Part shown: piece by piece, positions 33,218-44,000 of the stretch
Layout of the letters: each line of letters starts with the position of its first letter
Position numbering within the stretch: the first letter of the stretch is position 1
Assembly: GCA_950097015.1 (NCBI GenBank)
Contig: CATNEN010000030.1
Coordinates: 1,783,001 to 1,847,000 of the forward strand
Length of the DNA stretch: 64,000 nt
Direction of reading: 5' to 3'
Origin: Macrostomum hystrix
Lineage: Eukaryota; Platyhelminthes; Macrostomidae
The notes under the pieces: model-generated
What the model was told of the DNA's origin: nothing
The model's input: only the letters and a program-made list of their open reading frames with translations
The model's database searches: none
Made by a program: the position numbers and the translations under genes

Positions 33218-34025
33218 GACAGGGATTGGGGAAAGCTGCAACCCACTGAAGCATCAGGGATTGGGGAAGCTGCAACCCACTGGAGCATCAGGGATTGGGT
33301 AGCTGCAACCCACTGAAGCATCAGGGATTGGGGTAGCTGCAACCCACTGAAGCATCAGGGATTGGGGAAGCTGCAACCCACTGAAGCATCAGGGATTGGG
33401 GTAGCTGCAACCCACTGAAGCATCAGGGATTGGGGTAGCTGCAACCCACTGAAGCATCAGGGATTGGGGTAGCTGCAACCCACTGAAGCATCAGGGATTG
33501 GGGAAGCTGCAACCCACTGAAGCATCAGGGATTGGGGTAGCTGCAACCCACTGAAGCATCAGGGACTTGGGTAGCTGCAACCCACTGAAGCATCAGGGAC
33601 TTGGGTAGCTGCAACCCACTGAAGCATCAGGGACTTGGGTAGCTGCAACCCACTGAAGCATCAGGGATTGGGGTAGCTGCAACCCACTGAAGCATCAGGG
33701 ATTGGGGTAGCTGCAACCCACTGAAGCATCAGGGATTGGGGTAGCTGCAACCCACTGAAGCATCAGGGATTGGGGTAGCTGCAACCCACTGAAGCATCAG
33801 GGATTGGGGAAGCTGCAACCCACTGAAGCATCAGGGATTGGGGTAGCTGCAACCCACTGAAGCATCAGGGATTGGGGTAGCTGCAACCCACTGAAGCATC
33901 AGGGATTGGGGTAGCTGCAACCCACTGAAGCATCAGGGATTGGGGTAGCTGCAACCCACTGAAGCATCAGGGATTGGGGTAGCTGCAACCCACTGAAGCA
34001 TCAGGGATTGGGTAGCTGCAACCCT
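33218..34025 (+). repeat. 34-bp minisatellite, about 23 copies
   Basis: Unit core GGGATTGGGGTAGCTGCAAC plus CCACTGAAGCATCA. Variants GGGGAAGC, GGGTAGC and GGGACTTGGG occur in runs, so blocks of units have been duplicated. It starts about 200 bp after the GALNT stop codon. Confidence 0.97.
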
Positions 34026-34613
34026 ACATAGAGACCCAATAAACCAAGACCTTAGCTTCACAAGGCCATTCAATGTTTGCAATAGCTCTTTATAATATTA
34101 AAACAGGTTGTACTATTGCGGCACCTATTCTGTATGGTCATTGGCAAAAATAGCTGCTAATCACAATAGCTTGCACTTTTAAAATGCAGTTTTTATTCCT
34201 TACTGGTTTTATTACATATGAGAGCGTAACTTTGACTGTTATCTTAAACTCTGTTATAAATCCAGACACGAAAATAAAATTAATAAATGGTCATGAAATA
34301 GTTTTTTTCAGCCACCAATGGCTATTATTAATTAGCAATCATGAGATACACGCTTTTTCTGCAATACAGTTTATTTACCAAAAGCAGGAAATTATGAAAA
34401 AGTGGGATTCTGTTGCTGGACAAATTATCATAATATTACGTTATTTTTACTGAGGAATTGCAGCGAGCATTGGTTACAGTCTTGAATAAGTACAGAGCAA
34501 AAGTACAGGCGAGTTCTCAGAGAAAAGAGGTCGCACTCATTCTGTGCGACCCGAATAATATCAGAGAGGCGTTGCTGAGGCATTTCGCATTGGGAGGCTG
34601 AGGGGACAGTTTT
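34026..34613. other. Intergenic; 3' flank of the secreted-protein gene
   Basis: AT-rich sequence with no gene. TTTATT at 34370-34375 is a minus-strand AATAAA about 240 bp after the stop of the minus-strand gene and may be its polyadenylation signal. Confidence 0.4.
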
Positions 34614-35126
34614 CTAGGAAAAGTGTGCAGCGCAAGTGGTCTGCCGCCACTCCAGTTTAGACCGGAACTCGGCAGATCTGCTGTCCAGCCAGGTGTTCAG
34701 CAGCAGCTCCTTGTGAGTCTTGCAGCTCACATTCAGGCCAGCCGATGTGCTCACGATGGAGGCGCAGCCGGTCGTGATTGGCGGCGTGGAGATGAGCGGC
34801 CAGTCGGGCGAGAAGTCCACTTTCGGCTCGTCGCTCGGCTGGCACAGGCTGACGGAGACTCCGCCCTCTGGCCCATTGTGGCCGGGCACCGAGGAGCCGT
34901 GTGGGTGGACCAGCGGGCCAGCGAACATCGCCTGCATCAGCTGGGCCTGGAAGCGGCAATACTTTTGTTTGAGAGGCCTGTGAAGGTACACCGGCAGGTC
35001 GATGGCTGCTTCGTCAGCGCTGGCGTCTCTCCTAGAGCCTGAGGGCACAGCTTCGGTCAGCAACAGCAGCAGCAGAGCTGTGTAACCGAACAGTGCCTTC
35101 TGGAAGATGCGGATGTTGCAGTTCAT
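34614..35126 (-). CDS. Small secreted protein, family not recognised
   Basis: 170-residue product in one frame. The N-terminus has a clear signal peptide: MNCNIRIFQK, then a hydrophobic core YTALLLLLL and a likely cleavage near residues 25-30. The mature part has five cysteines (57, 95, 121, 135, 165), a sequon at N132 and a dibasic RR at 32-33. Composition is rich in Ser and Pro in the middle; no domain is recognised. GC-rich coding base use like the other genes, a clear signal peptide and a TATA-like box at the right distance upstream all support a real gene. Two plus-strand frames overlap it but lack such features. The odd cysteine count suggests a dimer or a free thiol, or a missing exon. 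Function unknown. Confidence 0.68.
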   Translation of the reverse strand: MNCNIRIFQKALFGYTALLLLLLTEAVPSGSRRDASADEAAIDLPVYLHRPLKQKYCRFQAQLMQAMFAGPLVHPHGSSVPGHNGPEGGVSVSLCQPSDEPKVDFSPDWPLISTPPITTGCASIVSTSAGLNVSCKTHKELLLNTWLDSRSAEFRSKLEWRQTTCAAHFS

Positions 35127-35210
35127 GCTGATTGAGTACTTCAGGTGCAGGAGTTAAGTCTTTATTGAATGGCTGCTCTGAGCATGGAGGATCCGTGAGC
35201 CGCTGCGTCA

Positions 35211-35220
35211 GCTTTTATGC
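35211..35220 (-). promoter_or_regulatory. TATA-like box of the secreted-protein gene
   Basis: Minus-strand GCATAAAAGC, about 85 bp upstream of the ATG at 35126. A start site about 30 bp downstream would leave a 5' UTR of roughly 55 bases. Inferred from motif and spacing. Confidence 0.5.
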
Positions 35221-35848
35221 GCGCTGTAGGGCTTGGCAAGCCACGGCAGGCCCGTGGGAGTGTCGCTGGAGTAACTTTGTACATGTTCTGCACCTGTGTG
35301 ATATTGGCACAGCTTGCTTGAAACATCCTTGTAATTTTGCACCTGTGAATGCAATGCGCACCGCGTGGCATTGCTTATTATTCTCACTGTGTAAGTTCTT
35401 GGCATTGGCGGCAGCTGAATCAGAGTCTCAGATAAGACATTCGGCTACGCGGTCTTTTTGGGGGTGGTCAGTGCGGAATCCCTGCTAGCTGCGGTCCGAC
35501 TAAAAATAGCTGGAATGTGGCTTGCTACCGGAGCTGTGTCACTGTGATGCCGATCTTTTCAGACCATTTGAAGCTTTAAAAAACTGCATTTATGCTAAGA
35601 ATTTCGCCAGTTTGGCTAAGAATGGAAGTAGGTGATTTCTCTAGCAAAAAATTTAACGCCGCTTATTGCCGGCTAGTCGGCTAAAGTTGCTAAATGGAAT
35701 AAAACTTCACATCAGGACATGGATTTCATGCCGAACTTGTAAAAGTTCTGCAAACGAAAATAAAGTGGTGTCTCACTGTCAAAGATCTGCTGATGTTTCT
35801 AAACGCATCTTCAGTTAAATTTCTGGCCTCCACGTTAGCTATCCGGTA
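35221..35848. other. Intergenic, no gene seen
   Basis: Upstream region of the secreted-protein gene, then AT-rich sequence up to the 33-bp array. No supported coding frame. Confidence 0.4.
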
Positions 35849-35849
35849 G

Positions 35850-37955
35850 CTACCAGACAGTCTGGGTATTGGAGGCTATGATCTACCAGACTGTGTGGGT
35901 ATTGGAGGTCATGATCTACCAGACTGTGTGGGTATTGGAGGCTATGATCTACCAGACTGTCTGGGTATTGGAGGTCATGATCTACCAGACTGTGTGGGTA
36001 TTGGAGGCCATGATCTACCAGACTGTCTGGGTATTGGAGGTCATGATCTACCAGACTGTCTGGGTATTGGAGGCCATGATCTACCAGACTGTCTGGGTAT
36101 TGGAGGCCATGATCTACCAGACTGTGTGGGTACTGCAGTCCATGATCTACCAGACTGTGTGGGTATTGGAGGCTATGATCTACCAGACTGTGTGGGTATT
36201 GGAGGCCATGATCTACCAGACTGTGTGGGTATTGGAGGCCATGATCTACCAGACTGTGTGGGTATTGGAGTCCATGATCTACCAGACTGTGTGGGTATTG
36301 GAGGCCATGATCTACCAGACTGTGTGGGTATTGGAGGCCATGATCTACCAGACTGTGTGGGTATTGGAGTCCATGATCTACCAGACTGTGTGGGTATTGG
36401 AGTCCATGATCTACCAGACTGTGTGGGTATTGGAGGCCATGATCTACCAGACTGTCTGGGTATTGGAGGCCATGATCTACCAGACTGTGTGGGTATTGGA
36501 GTCCATGATCTACCAGACTGTGTGGGTATTGGAGGCTATGATCTACCAGACTGTGTGGGTATTGGAGGCCATGATCTACCAGACTGTGTGGGTATTGGAG
36601 GCCATGATCTACCAGACTGTGTGGGTATTGGAGTCCATGATCTACCAGACTGTCTGGGTATTGGAGGCCATGATCTACCAGACTGTGTGGGTATTGGAGT
36701 CCATGATCTACCAGACTGTGTGGGTATTGGAGTCCATGATCTACCAGACTGTGTGGGTATTGGAGTCCATGATCTACCAGACTGTGTGGGTATTGGAGTC
36801 CATGATCTACCAGACTGTGTGGGTATTGGAGGCTATGATCTACCAGACTGTGTGGGTATTGGAGGCTATGATCTACCAGACTGTGTGGGTATTGGAGGCT
36901 ATGATCTACCAGACTGTGTGGGTATTGGAGGCTATGATCTACCAGACTGTGTGGGTATTGGAGGCCATGATCTACCAGACTGTGTGGGTATTGGAGGCCA
37001 TGATCTACCAGACTGTGTGGGTATTGGAGTCCATGATCTACCAGACTGTGTGGGTATTGGAGGCCATGATCTACCAGACTGTGTGGGTATTGGAGGCCAT
37101 GATCTACCAGACTGTGTGGGTATTGGAGTCCATGATCTACCAGACTGTGTGGGTATTGGAGTCCATGATCTACCAGACTGTGTGGGTATTGGAGTCCATG
37201 ATCTACCAGACTGTGTGGGTATTGGAGTCCATGATCTACCAGACTGTGTGGGTATTGGAGGCCATGATCTACCAGACTGTGTGGGTATAGGAGTCCATGA
37301 TCTACCAGACTGTGTGGGTATTGGAGGTCATGATCTACCAGACTGTGTGGGTATTGGAGTCCATGATCTACCAGACTGTGTGGGTATTGGAGTCCATGAT
37401 CTACCAGACTGTGTGGGTATTGGAGTCCATGATCTACCAGACTGTGTGGGTATTGGAGTCCATGATCTACCAGACTGTGTGGGTATTGGAGTCCATGATC
37501 TACCAGACTGTGTGGGTATTGGAGTCCATGATCTACCAGACTGTGTGGGTATAGGAGTCCATGATCTACCAGACTGTGTGGGTATTGGAGTCCATGATCT
37601 ACCAGACTGTGTGGGTATAGGAGTCCATGATCTACCAGACTGTGTGGGTATTGGAGGTCATGATCTACCAGACTGTGTGGGTATTGGAGTCCATGATCTA
37701 CCAGACTGTGTGGGTATTGGAGTCCATGATCTACCAGACTGTGTGGGTATTGGAGTCCATGATCTACCAGACTGTGTGGGTATAGGAGGCCATGATCTAC
37801 CATACTGTGTGGGTATTGGAGGCCATGATCTACCATACTGTGTGGGTATTGGAGGTCATGATCTACCATACTGTGTGGGTATTGGAGGCCATGATCTACC
37901 ATACTGTGTGGGTATTGGAGGCCATGATCTACCAGACTGTGTGGGTCACGAGTAG
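35850..37955. repeat. 33-bp minisatellite, about 64 copies, 2.1 kb
   Basis: Unit core CCAGACTGTGTGGGTATTGG plus AGGCCATGATCTA. Main variants are GAGGCCATG, GAGTCCATG, GAGGCTATG and GAGGTCATG, and GTCTGGG near the left edge; the right edge has CCATACTG copies. Unit length divisible by three with few stops gives 473-, 686- and 723-codon frames on both strands; none has non-repetitive coding flanks. Confidence 0.98.
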
Positions 37956-38459
37956 ATGAAACCTGAGCTCGAAGCTTTTTTTGCTCAGTGATTTTATGAT
38001 TTAGAAGCACACAATATCACATTTACGACTGGGTCAAACTACTCGACTTGGGTAAAGCAAATATTGCAACTATTAAAATGTGACCATGTGGGCAAACTTT
38101 CACAGAAAGATAATAAAAGAATGCTAAATTTAGTCATTCTTTTTAAGCCTTAAAATGATAGCAATCTAAAACACGGCACGTGATTGCAAATTGAACAGAA
38201 CAGGTCACAGTGCATTTAATTAGAGATACATTTTGTGTAACTAACATACTCGTAGCCATTTAAAAATATCTTTTTTACTGCAGCAGAAGACCAAGCCTAG
38301 TCAATCGTTCGGACAGCACTTTAAATCACTGTTACACGAACCAACTTGCAATTTTCAATCATGTTTATGTCTATTTAACTGTTTAATTTTTACTCATTCA
38401 GCTGAGAATGAACCAAGGACTGCTCGAGTTACGTTTACTAACGTTTACACCACTGAATT
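37956..38459. other. Intergenic, no gene seen
   Basis: AT-rich spacer between arrays, nothing recognised. Confidence 0.4.
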
Positions 38460-38660
38460 AGCTGAGAATAGCAGCTGAGAATAGCAGTTGAGAATAGCAG
38501 CTGAGAATAGCAGCTGAGAATAGCAGCTGAGAATAGCAGCTGAGAATAGCAGTTGAGAATAGCAGTTGAGAATAGCAGCTGAGAATAGCAGTTGAGAATA
38601 GCAGCTGAGAATAGCAGCTGAGAATAGCAGCTGAGAATAGCAGTTGAGAATATCAGCTGA
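38460..38660 (+). repeat. 13-bp minisatellite, about 15 copies
   Basis: Unit GCTGAGAATAGCA with a CAGCTG/CAGTTG variant. The same unit forms the larger array in the last intron of the Venus kinase receptor (41766-42345). Confidence 0.95.
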
Positions 38661-39324
38661 ATAACTGTTACCTACTCAATACTCAGAGTGGTAAATAAAT
38701 CACAGATGCAGTGAATTAAAGCAGAGTTTAGATGCCTTGTTGCAAGCAGGCAGCAAATAGGCGGATGAGAATGCTGTCAATATGAACATCTATCTGTAAG
38801 TATATTTTCTGTACACAAATCTTGGCTGTGAGCTATTAATGCAATCACATTTCAGACAAGAATAAAGTGCAAACAGTTTTCTTGAAAAAAAATGTTACAC
38901 GAGTAAAATAAACTGATTAGAAAGCGAGGCGTTACTGTAGTAAAATGACATCATTCTTTAAAAGAACATAAATTTAAATATAATTCGTCAAGAGTAAAAT
39001 ATGCAGGTAACTGCTCAAAACGACAATTATTTATAATGAGCATTACCTAATTAAGATTGTGATTGTATTGTAACCAACTGGCTGCATTGTAAAGCGAATA
39101 GACTATCGATAAAAAAGCAAGCAAACAACTAACTACGAGTATAAAATTATGACTTTGTCGCGACTTTTATATCTACAGAAAGTAATATAAATGATTTACT
39201 GCTAAACTAACGACTAGGGCCACATCGGAGGGTTAAACCAGAGGACTTCGCAAATATTTGACTATCGATTGGTTGGACTGATTAACTCGAGCCAACCTGA
39301 GTCAAGGATATGACTCAAACTCAA
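38661..39324. other. Intergenic, no gene seen
   Basis: AT-rich spacer, nothing recognised. Confidence 0.4.
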
Positions 39325-39836
39325 ACTCAGCTAGACTCAATCATGTCAGCTAGACTCAAACATGTCAGCTATCATGTCAGCTAGACTCAATCATGTCAGC
39401 TAGACTCAATCATGTCAGCTAGACTCAATCATGTCAGCTAGACTCAATCATGTCAGCTAGACTCAATCATGTCAGCTAGACTCAATCATGTCAGCTAGAC
39501 TCAATCATGTCAGCTAGACTCAATCATGTCAGCTAGACTCAATCATGTCAGCTAGACTCAATCATGTCAGCTAGACTCAAAAATGTCAGCTAGACTCAAA
39601 CATGTCAGCTAGACTCAAACATGTCAGCTAGACTCAATCATGTCAGCTAGACTCAATCATGTCAGCTATCATGTCAGCTAGACTCAATCATGTCAGCTAG
39701 ACTCAATCATGTCAGCTAGACTCAATCATGTCAGCTAGACTCAATCATGTCAGCTAGATTCAATCATGTCAGCTAGACTCAAACATGTCAGCTAGACTCA
39801 ATCATGTCAGCTAGACTCAATCATGTCAGCTAGACA
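39325..39836 (+). repeat. 19-bp minisatellite, about 26 copies
   Basis: Unit TCAGCTAGACTCAATCATG. Two copies are internally shortened (at about 39365 and 39662, ATGTCAGCTATCATG) in the same way, which points to duplication of a larger block. Confidence 0.96.
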
Positions 39837-40379
39837 CAAATATCAATTAGAAGCGAGTCCCTATCACGCAAGATACAGAAAAAAACGAAATAAATTTCGA
39901 GGTTTAAAATATTCTAGACGAAAACAAAACTGTGAGATTCGATTCACTCAATGAGCACAGAAAGCATTGGCAAACAATAATGTGCATTTAGTTGGCTACT
40001 ACTGACAAGTAGAACATGGCGGATGTGCAAGCAGCATTTCTCGTTAGGACATGCAAAAAAATACCAATGGAATGGCGCGGTTAGAGAGTGTAACTGTCAG
40101 CTTTGTTTAACAAGAAATAATAATACGAGCTAATATGATTCGTTTTCTAATTAGCAATCTGTTCTGCTGGGCAAAAATTGAATAGTTCAAATGTTAAGCT
40201 AGATGAACACAATGGCAAATTAGTGGTGCAAATATCTGATTTCAGAAATAAAAACTCAGCGACAGTGAATTAATACAGGCTTCAGAAGGCGAGATTTGAG
40301 CACTTGCTCAAGATGTAATATTAACTTGCGTGCGGCAGCCGCTTGCTTTCCTCGCAAGGCTTACCAAAAGCAGGGCAGA
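39837..40379. other. Intergenic, no gene seen
   Basis: AT-rich spacer between arrays, nothing recognised. Confidence 0.4.
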
Positions 40380-40955
40380 AGATTGAGATGGGAGATTGAC
40401 AGTGAGAAGATAGGGGATTGACGGTGAGAAGATGAGAGATTGACAGAGAGAAGATGGGAGATTGACAGTGAGAAGATGGGGGATTGACAGTGAGAAGATG
40501 GGGGATTGACAGAGAGAAGATGGGAGATTGACAGTGAGAAGATAGGGGATTGACGGTGAGAAGATGGGAGATTGACAGAGAGAAGATGGGAGATTGACAG
40601 AGAGAAGATGGGGGATCGACAGTGAGAAGATGGGGGATCGACAGTGAGAAGATGGGAGATTGACAGAGAGAAGATGGGGGATCGACAGTGAGAAGATGGG
40701 GGATTGACAGTGAGAAGATGGGGGATTGACAGAGAGAAGATGGGAGATTGACAGTGAGCAGATGGGAGATTGACAGTGAGAAGATGGGAGATTGACAGAG
40801 AGAAGATAGGAGATTGGCAGAGAGAAGATGGGAGATTGACAGAGAGAAGATGGGGGATCGACAGTGAGAAGATGGGGGATCGACAGTGAGAAGATGGGGG
40901 ATTGACAGTGAGAAGATGGGGGATTGACAGAGAGAAGATCGGAGATTGTCGGAGA
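40380..40955. repeat. 21-bp minisatellite, about 27 copies
   Basis: Unit GATTGACAGTGAGAAGATGG plus G, with GACAGAG, GACGGTG and GATCGAC variants. It lies just beyond the 3' end of the Venus kinase receptor and opens three long Ser/Leu-rich frames on the minus strand that are by-products of the 21-bp period. Confidence 0.96.
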
Positions 40956-41053
40956 AAAGAACGAACGAAGAGAGAGTGAAAATGCTGGAGGAGGGCAAAG
41001 GCACCCATGAACGGAGCCTCCGCTAGAGAGAGCAGGCCCTGCGAAGGGCCGAT

Positions 41054-44000
41054 TCAAACCCGAGTGGTGGCCAGAAGGCATTGTGACTCGGGATCATTTA
41101 GCACGGGTGCCGGGGCGGGAGATATCAGAGCCGCGCCGACAACGCGCCCGCCACTGCCGCCGGCTCCGTCAGCTTCACCAACATTGACGTTCGGCGCGCT
41201 GTCGGCTTCGCTTTCGACACTGGCTGCAGCAGCGGCCGCCGCGGCTCTGCGCTGAAAGTCGATTCGAACGGCGCGCAGATCCGAGGCGCTGCGATGCCGC
41301 TGCACGGAGGAGCGCAGCCACTGAGGCACGGAGGTCAGGCTGAGGGCGTTTAGCTTCACGTTGCTAAGCGACCGAACAGCGGCCCAGGTGTCTGAGGCGC
41401 CAAGGTTGCCCTCGGCAACGCCGCCACCGATACTGCCTCCACCGGTGCCGCCGATTCCAGCTATGGCGGCTACGGTGGCTCTGTCACGGCCGAGCACCGG
41501 CTGCGTCGGCGGCGCATCATCCAGGCAGGCGGCCACGCACGGCGGCTGATCGCGCAGCTCGTGAAGCAGCTCGCTGACCAGGGGCCGGTCCTCCGGGGCG
41601 TAGCGCCAGCAGCGGGTGACCAGGTCGCGCAGCCGCGGGCAGGCGGCTTCGGGAAAGTTCGACAGCAGGGTGAAGCCCCTGCGGGTTGTTAGATTAGTCA
41701 AGTGGTTAGTGAATTAGCCGAGACCATCGATAATCTATTCGCGTGGATATATAATGTTTGGTCGTGAGAATAGCAGTTGAGAATAGCAGCTGAGAATAGC
41801 AGTTGAGAATAGCAGCTGAGAATAGCAGTTGAGAATAGCAGCTGAGAATAGCAGTTGAGAATAGCAGCTGAGAATAGCAGCTGAGAATAGCAGTTGAGTT
41901 GAGAATAGCAGCTGAGAATAGCAGCTGAGAATAGCAGCTGAGAATAGCAGCTGAGACTAGCAGTTGGGAATAGCAGCTGAGAATAGCAGCTGAGAATAGC
42001 AGCTGAGAATAGCAGCTGAGAATAGCAGCTGAGAATAGCAGCTGAGAATAGCAGCTGAGAATAGCAGCTGAGAATAGCATTTGAGAATAGCAGCTGAGAA
42101 TAGCAGTTGAGAATAGCAGCTGAGAATAGCAGCTGAGAATAGCAGCTGAGAATAGCAGCTGAGAATAGCAGCTGAGAATAGCATTTGAGAATAGCAGCTG
42201 AGAATAGCAGTTGAGAATAGCAGTTGAGAATAGCAGCTGAGAATAGCAGCTGAGAATAGCAGTTGAGAATAGCAGTTGAGAATAGCAGCTGAGAATAGCA
42301 GCTGAGAATAGCAGCTGAGAATAGCAGTTGAGAATAGCAACTAGAATTACCTGGCAACCTCGGCCATGACTCGCTGATGACTCCAGTCATAGAACGGGAA
42401 CTTTCCAAATGTGATCATTTCGTAGAGCAGCACTGCGAAGGCCCAGACGTCGCTCTTGACGCTGAAATAAGCGTACTGAATGGCTTCTGGGGGCATCCAA
42501 CGAACTGGTACAAAGTTGGGCGAATGCATTCGGTAATAGTTAGGCGCCGTTCTGGCCAATCCGAAGTCGCCTAGTTTCACAATATGGGATCCGTTGATCA
42601 GGCAGTTGCGGAGGGCCACGTCGCGGTGCAGCACCGGTGGATCCTGGGAATGCAGGTACTCCAGGCCGCTGGCTATGTCGATGGCATAGCGGGTCAGGTA
42701 CTCAGGACTGGTGGTGACGTCACCCCGATGAGTTCGGCGGGCCATGAGGAAGGATTTCAGGTCGCCATGGAGACAGAATTCCATCACTATGAAGTAGGGT
42801 TGGTCCATGGTGCAAACACCCAGCAGTTGAATGATGTTGGCGTGGTTCAGCTTGCACAGCACCTGACAGTGGGAAGCATTGGATAGGATGTTAACTCATA
42901 GGACAGAGCAGAGTAGATAGGACAGAGCAGAGTAGATAGGACAGAGCAGAGTAGATAGGACAGAGCAGAGTAGATAGGACAGAGCAGAGTAGATAGGACA
43001 GAGCAGAGTAGATAGGACAGAGCAGAGTAGATAGGACAGAGCAGAGTAGATAGGACAGAGCAGAGTAGATAGGACAGAGCAGAGTAGATAGGACAGAGCA
43101 GAGTAGATAGGACAGAGCAGAGTAGATAGGACAGAGCAGAGTAGATAGGACAGAGCAGAGTAGATAGGACAGAGCAGAGTAGAGAGTGGGTGGCGCAGAG
43201 GAGAGAGCGGATGGCACAGAGGAGAGAGCGGATGGCACAGAGGAGAGAGCGGATGGCACAGAGGAGAGAGCGGATGGCACAGAGGAGAGAGCGGATGGCA
43301 CAGAGGAGAGAGCGGATGGCACAGAGGAGATAGTAGATATGACAGAAAAAAACGGAGAAGTTAAAGCTGGCAATTGCCAGTTTTGCAAAGCAAGTTAAGC
43401 TCACCTCGGCCTCCTCCATAAACTTGAGCACAGCCTCTGGTTTAGAGTTCTCTGTGAGCACTTTGACAGCGCATGACTCCCAGCGTTTGTCACTGAGTTT
43501 AATCTCTCCGCCGAACACTGTACCAAAGCAGCCCTCGCCAACCATCCTGTTAATAATGATTGATAATTTAGACACCTCCATATGAGCTAGTCTGTCGCGC
43601 ATCTCCCTAAACGGCTGGTTGAGTCGGTCGCGCACCCTGATGCGGTAATAGTGCAGGGCGCCAATGAACAGGCAGGCTGTGACAGTTAGCACGGCCAGCA
43701 GCAGGCACAGTAGGAATGCTGTGAGTGTCTCATTGCAGCTCCAGTTGGGATTCAGGGCGCGCATGAAGGCTGTGTTGCAGGCTGGGTGCAGCAGCCGGAT
43801 GAAGGCCCCGTCCTCTGTCCAGTAGTCTTTAGGCGGCAGCAGAGGACCGGACTCGACGCTAACCAGCAGCTTGCTTTTGTTAATTGACCAGCGATAGGTG
43901 GCCAGGTTCTTGCTGACATAGGTGTAGTTTGAGCCGCCCAGGCCAGCTGTTTTCCAAAAACAGATTTGGGAATTGACATAATGATAAAGAGAATTTTTCT

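Noticed and set aside
35839-38010. Long frames (473, 686 and 723 codons) on both strands
   Set aside because: All come from the 33-bp minisatellite. Open on several frames at once, no unique coding flanks, no domain.
40308-41081. Three Ser/Leu/His-rich minus-strand frames
   Set aside because: By-products of the 21-bp array beyond the 3' end of the VKR gene.
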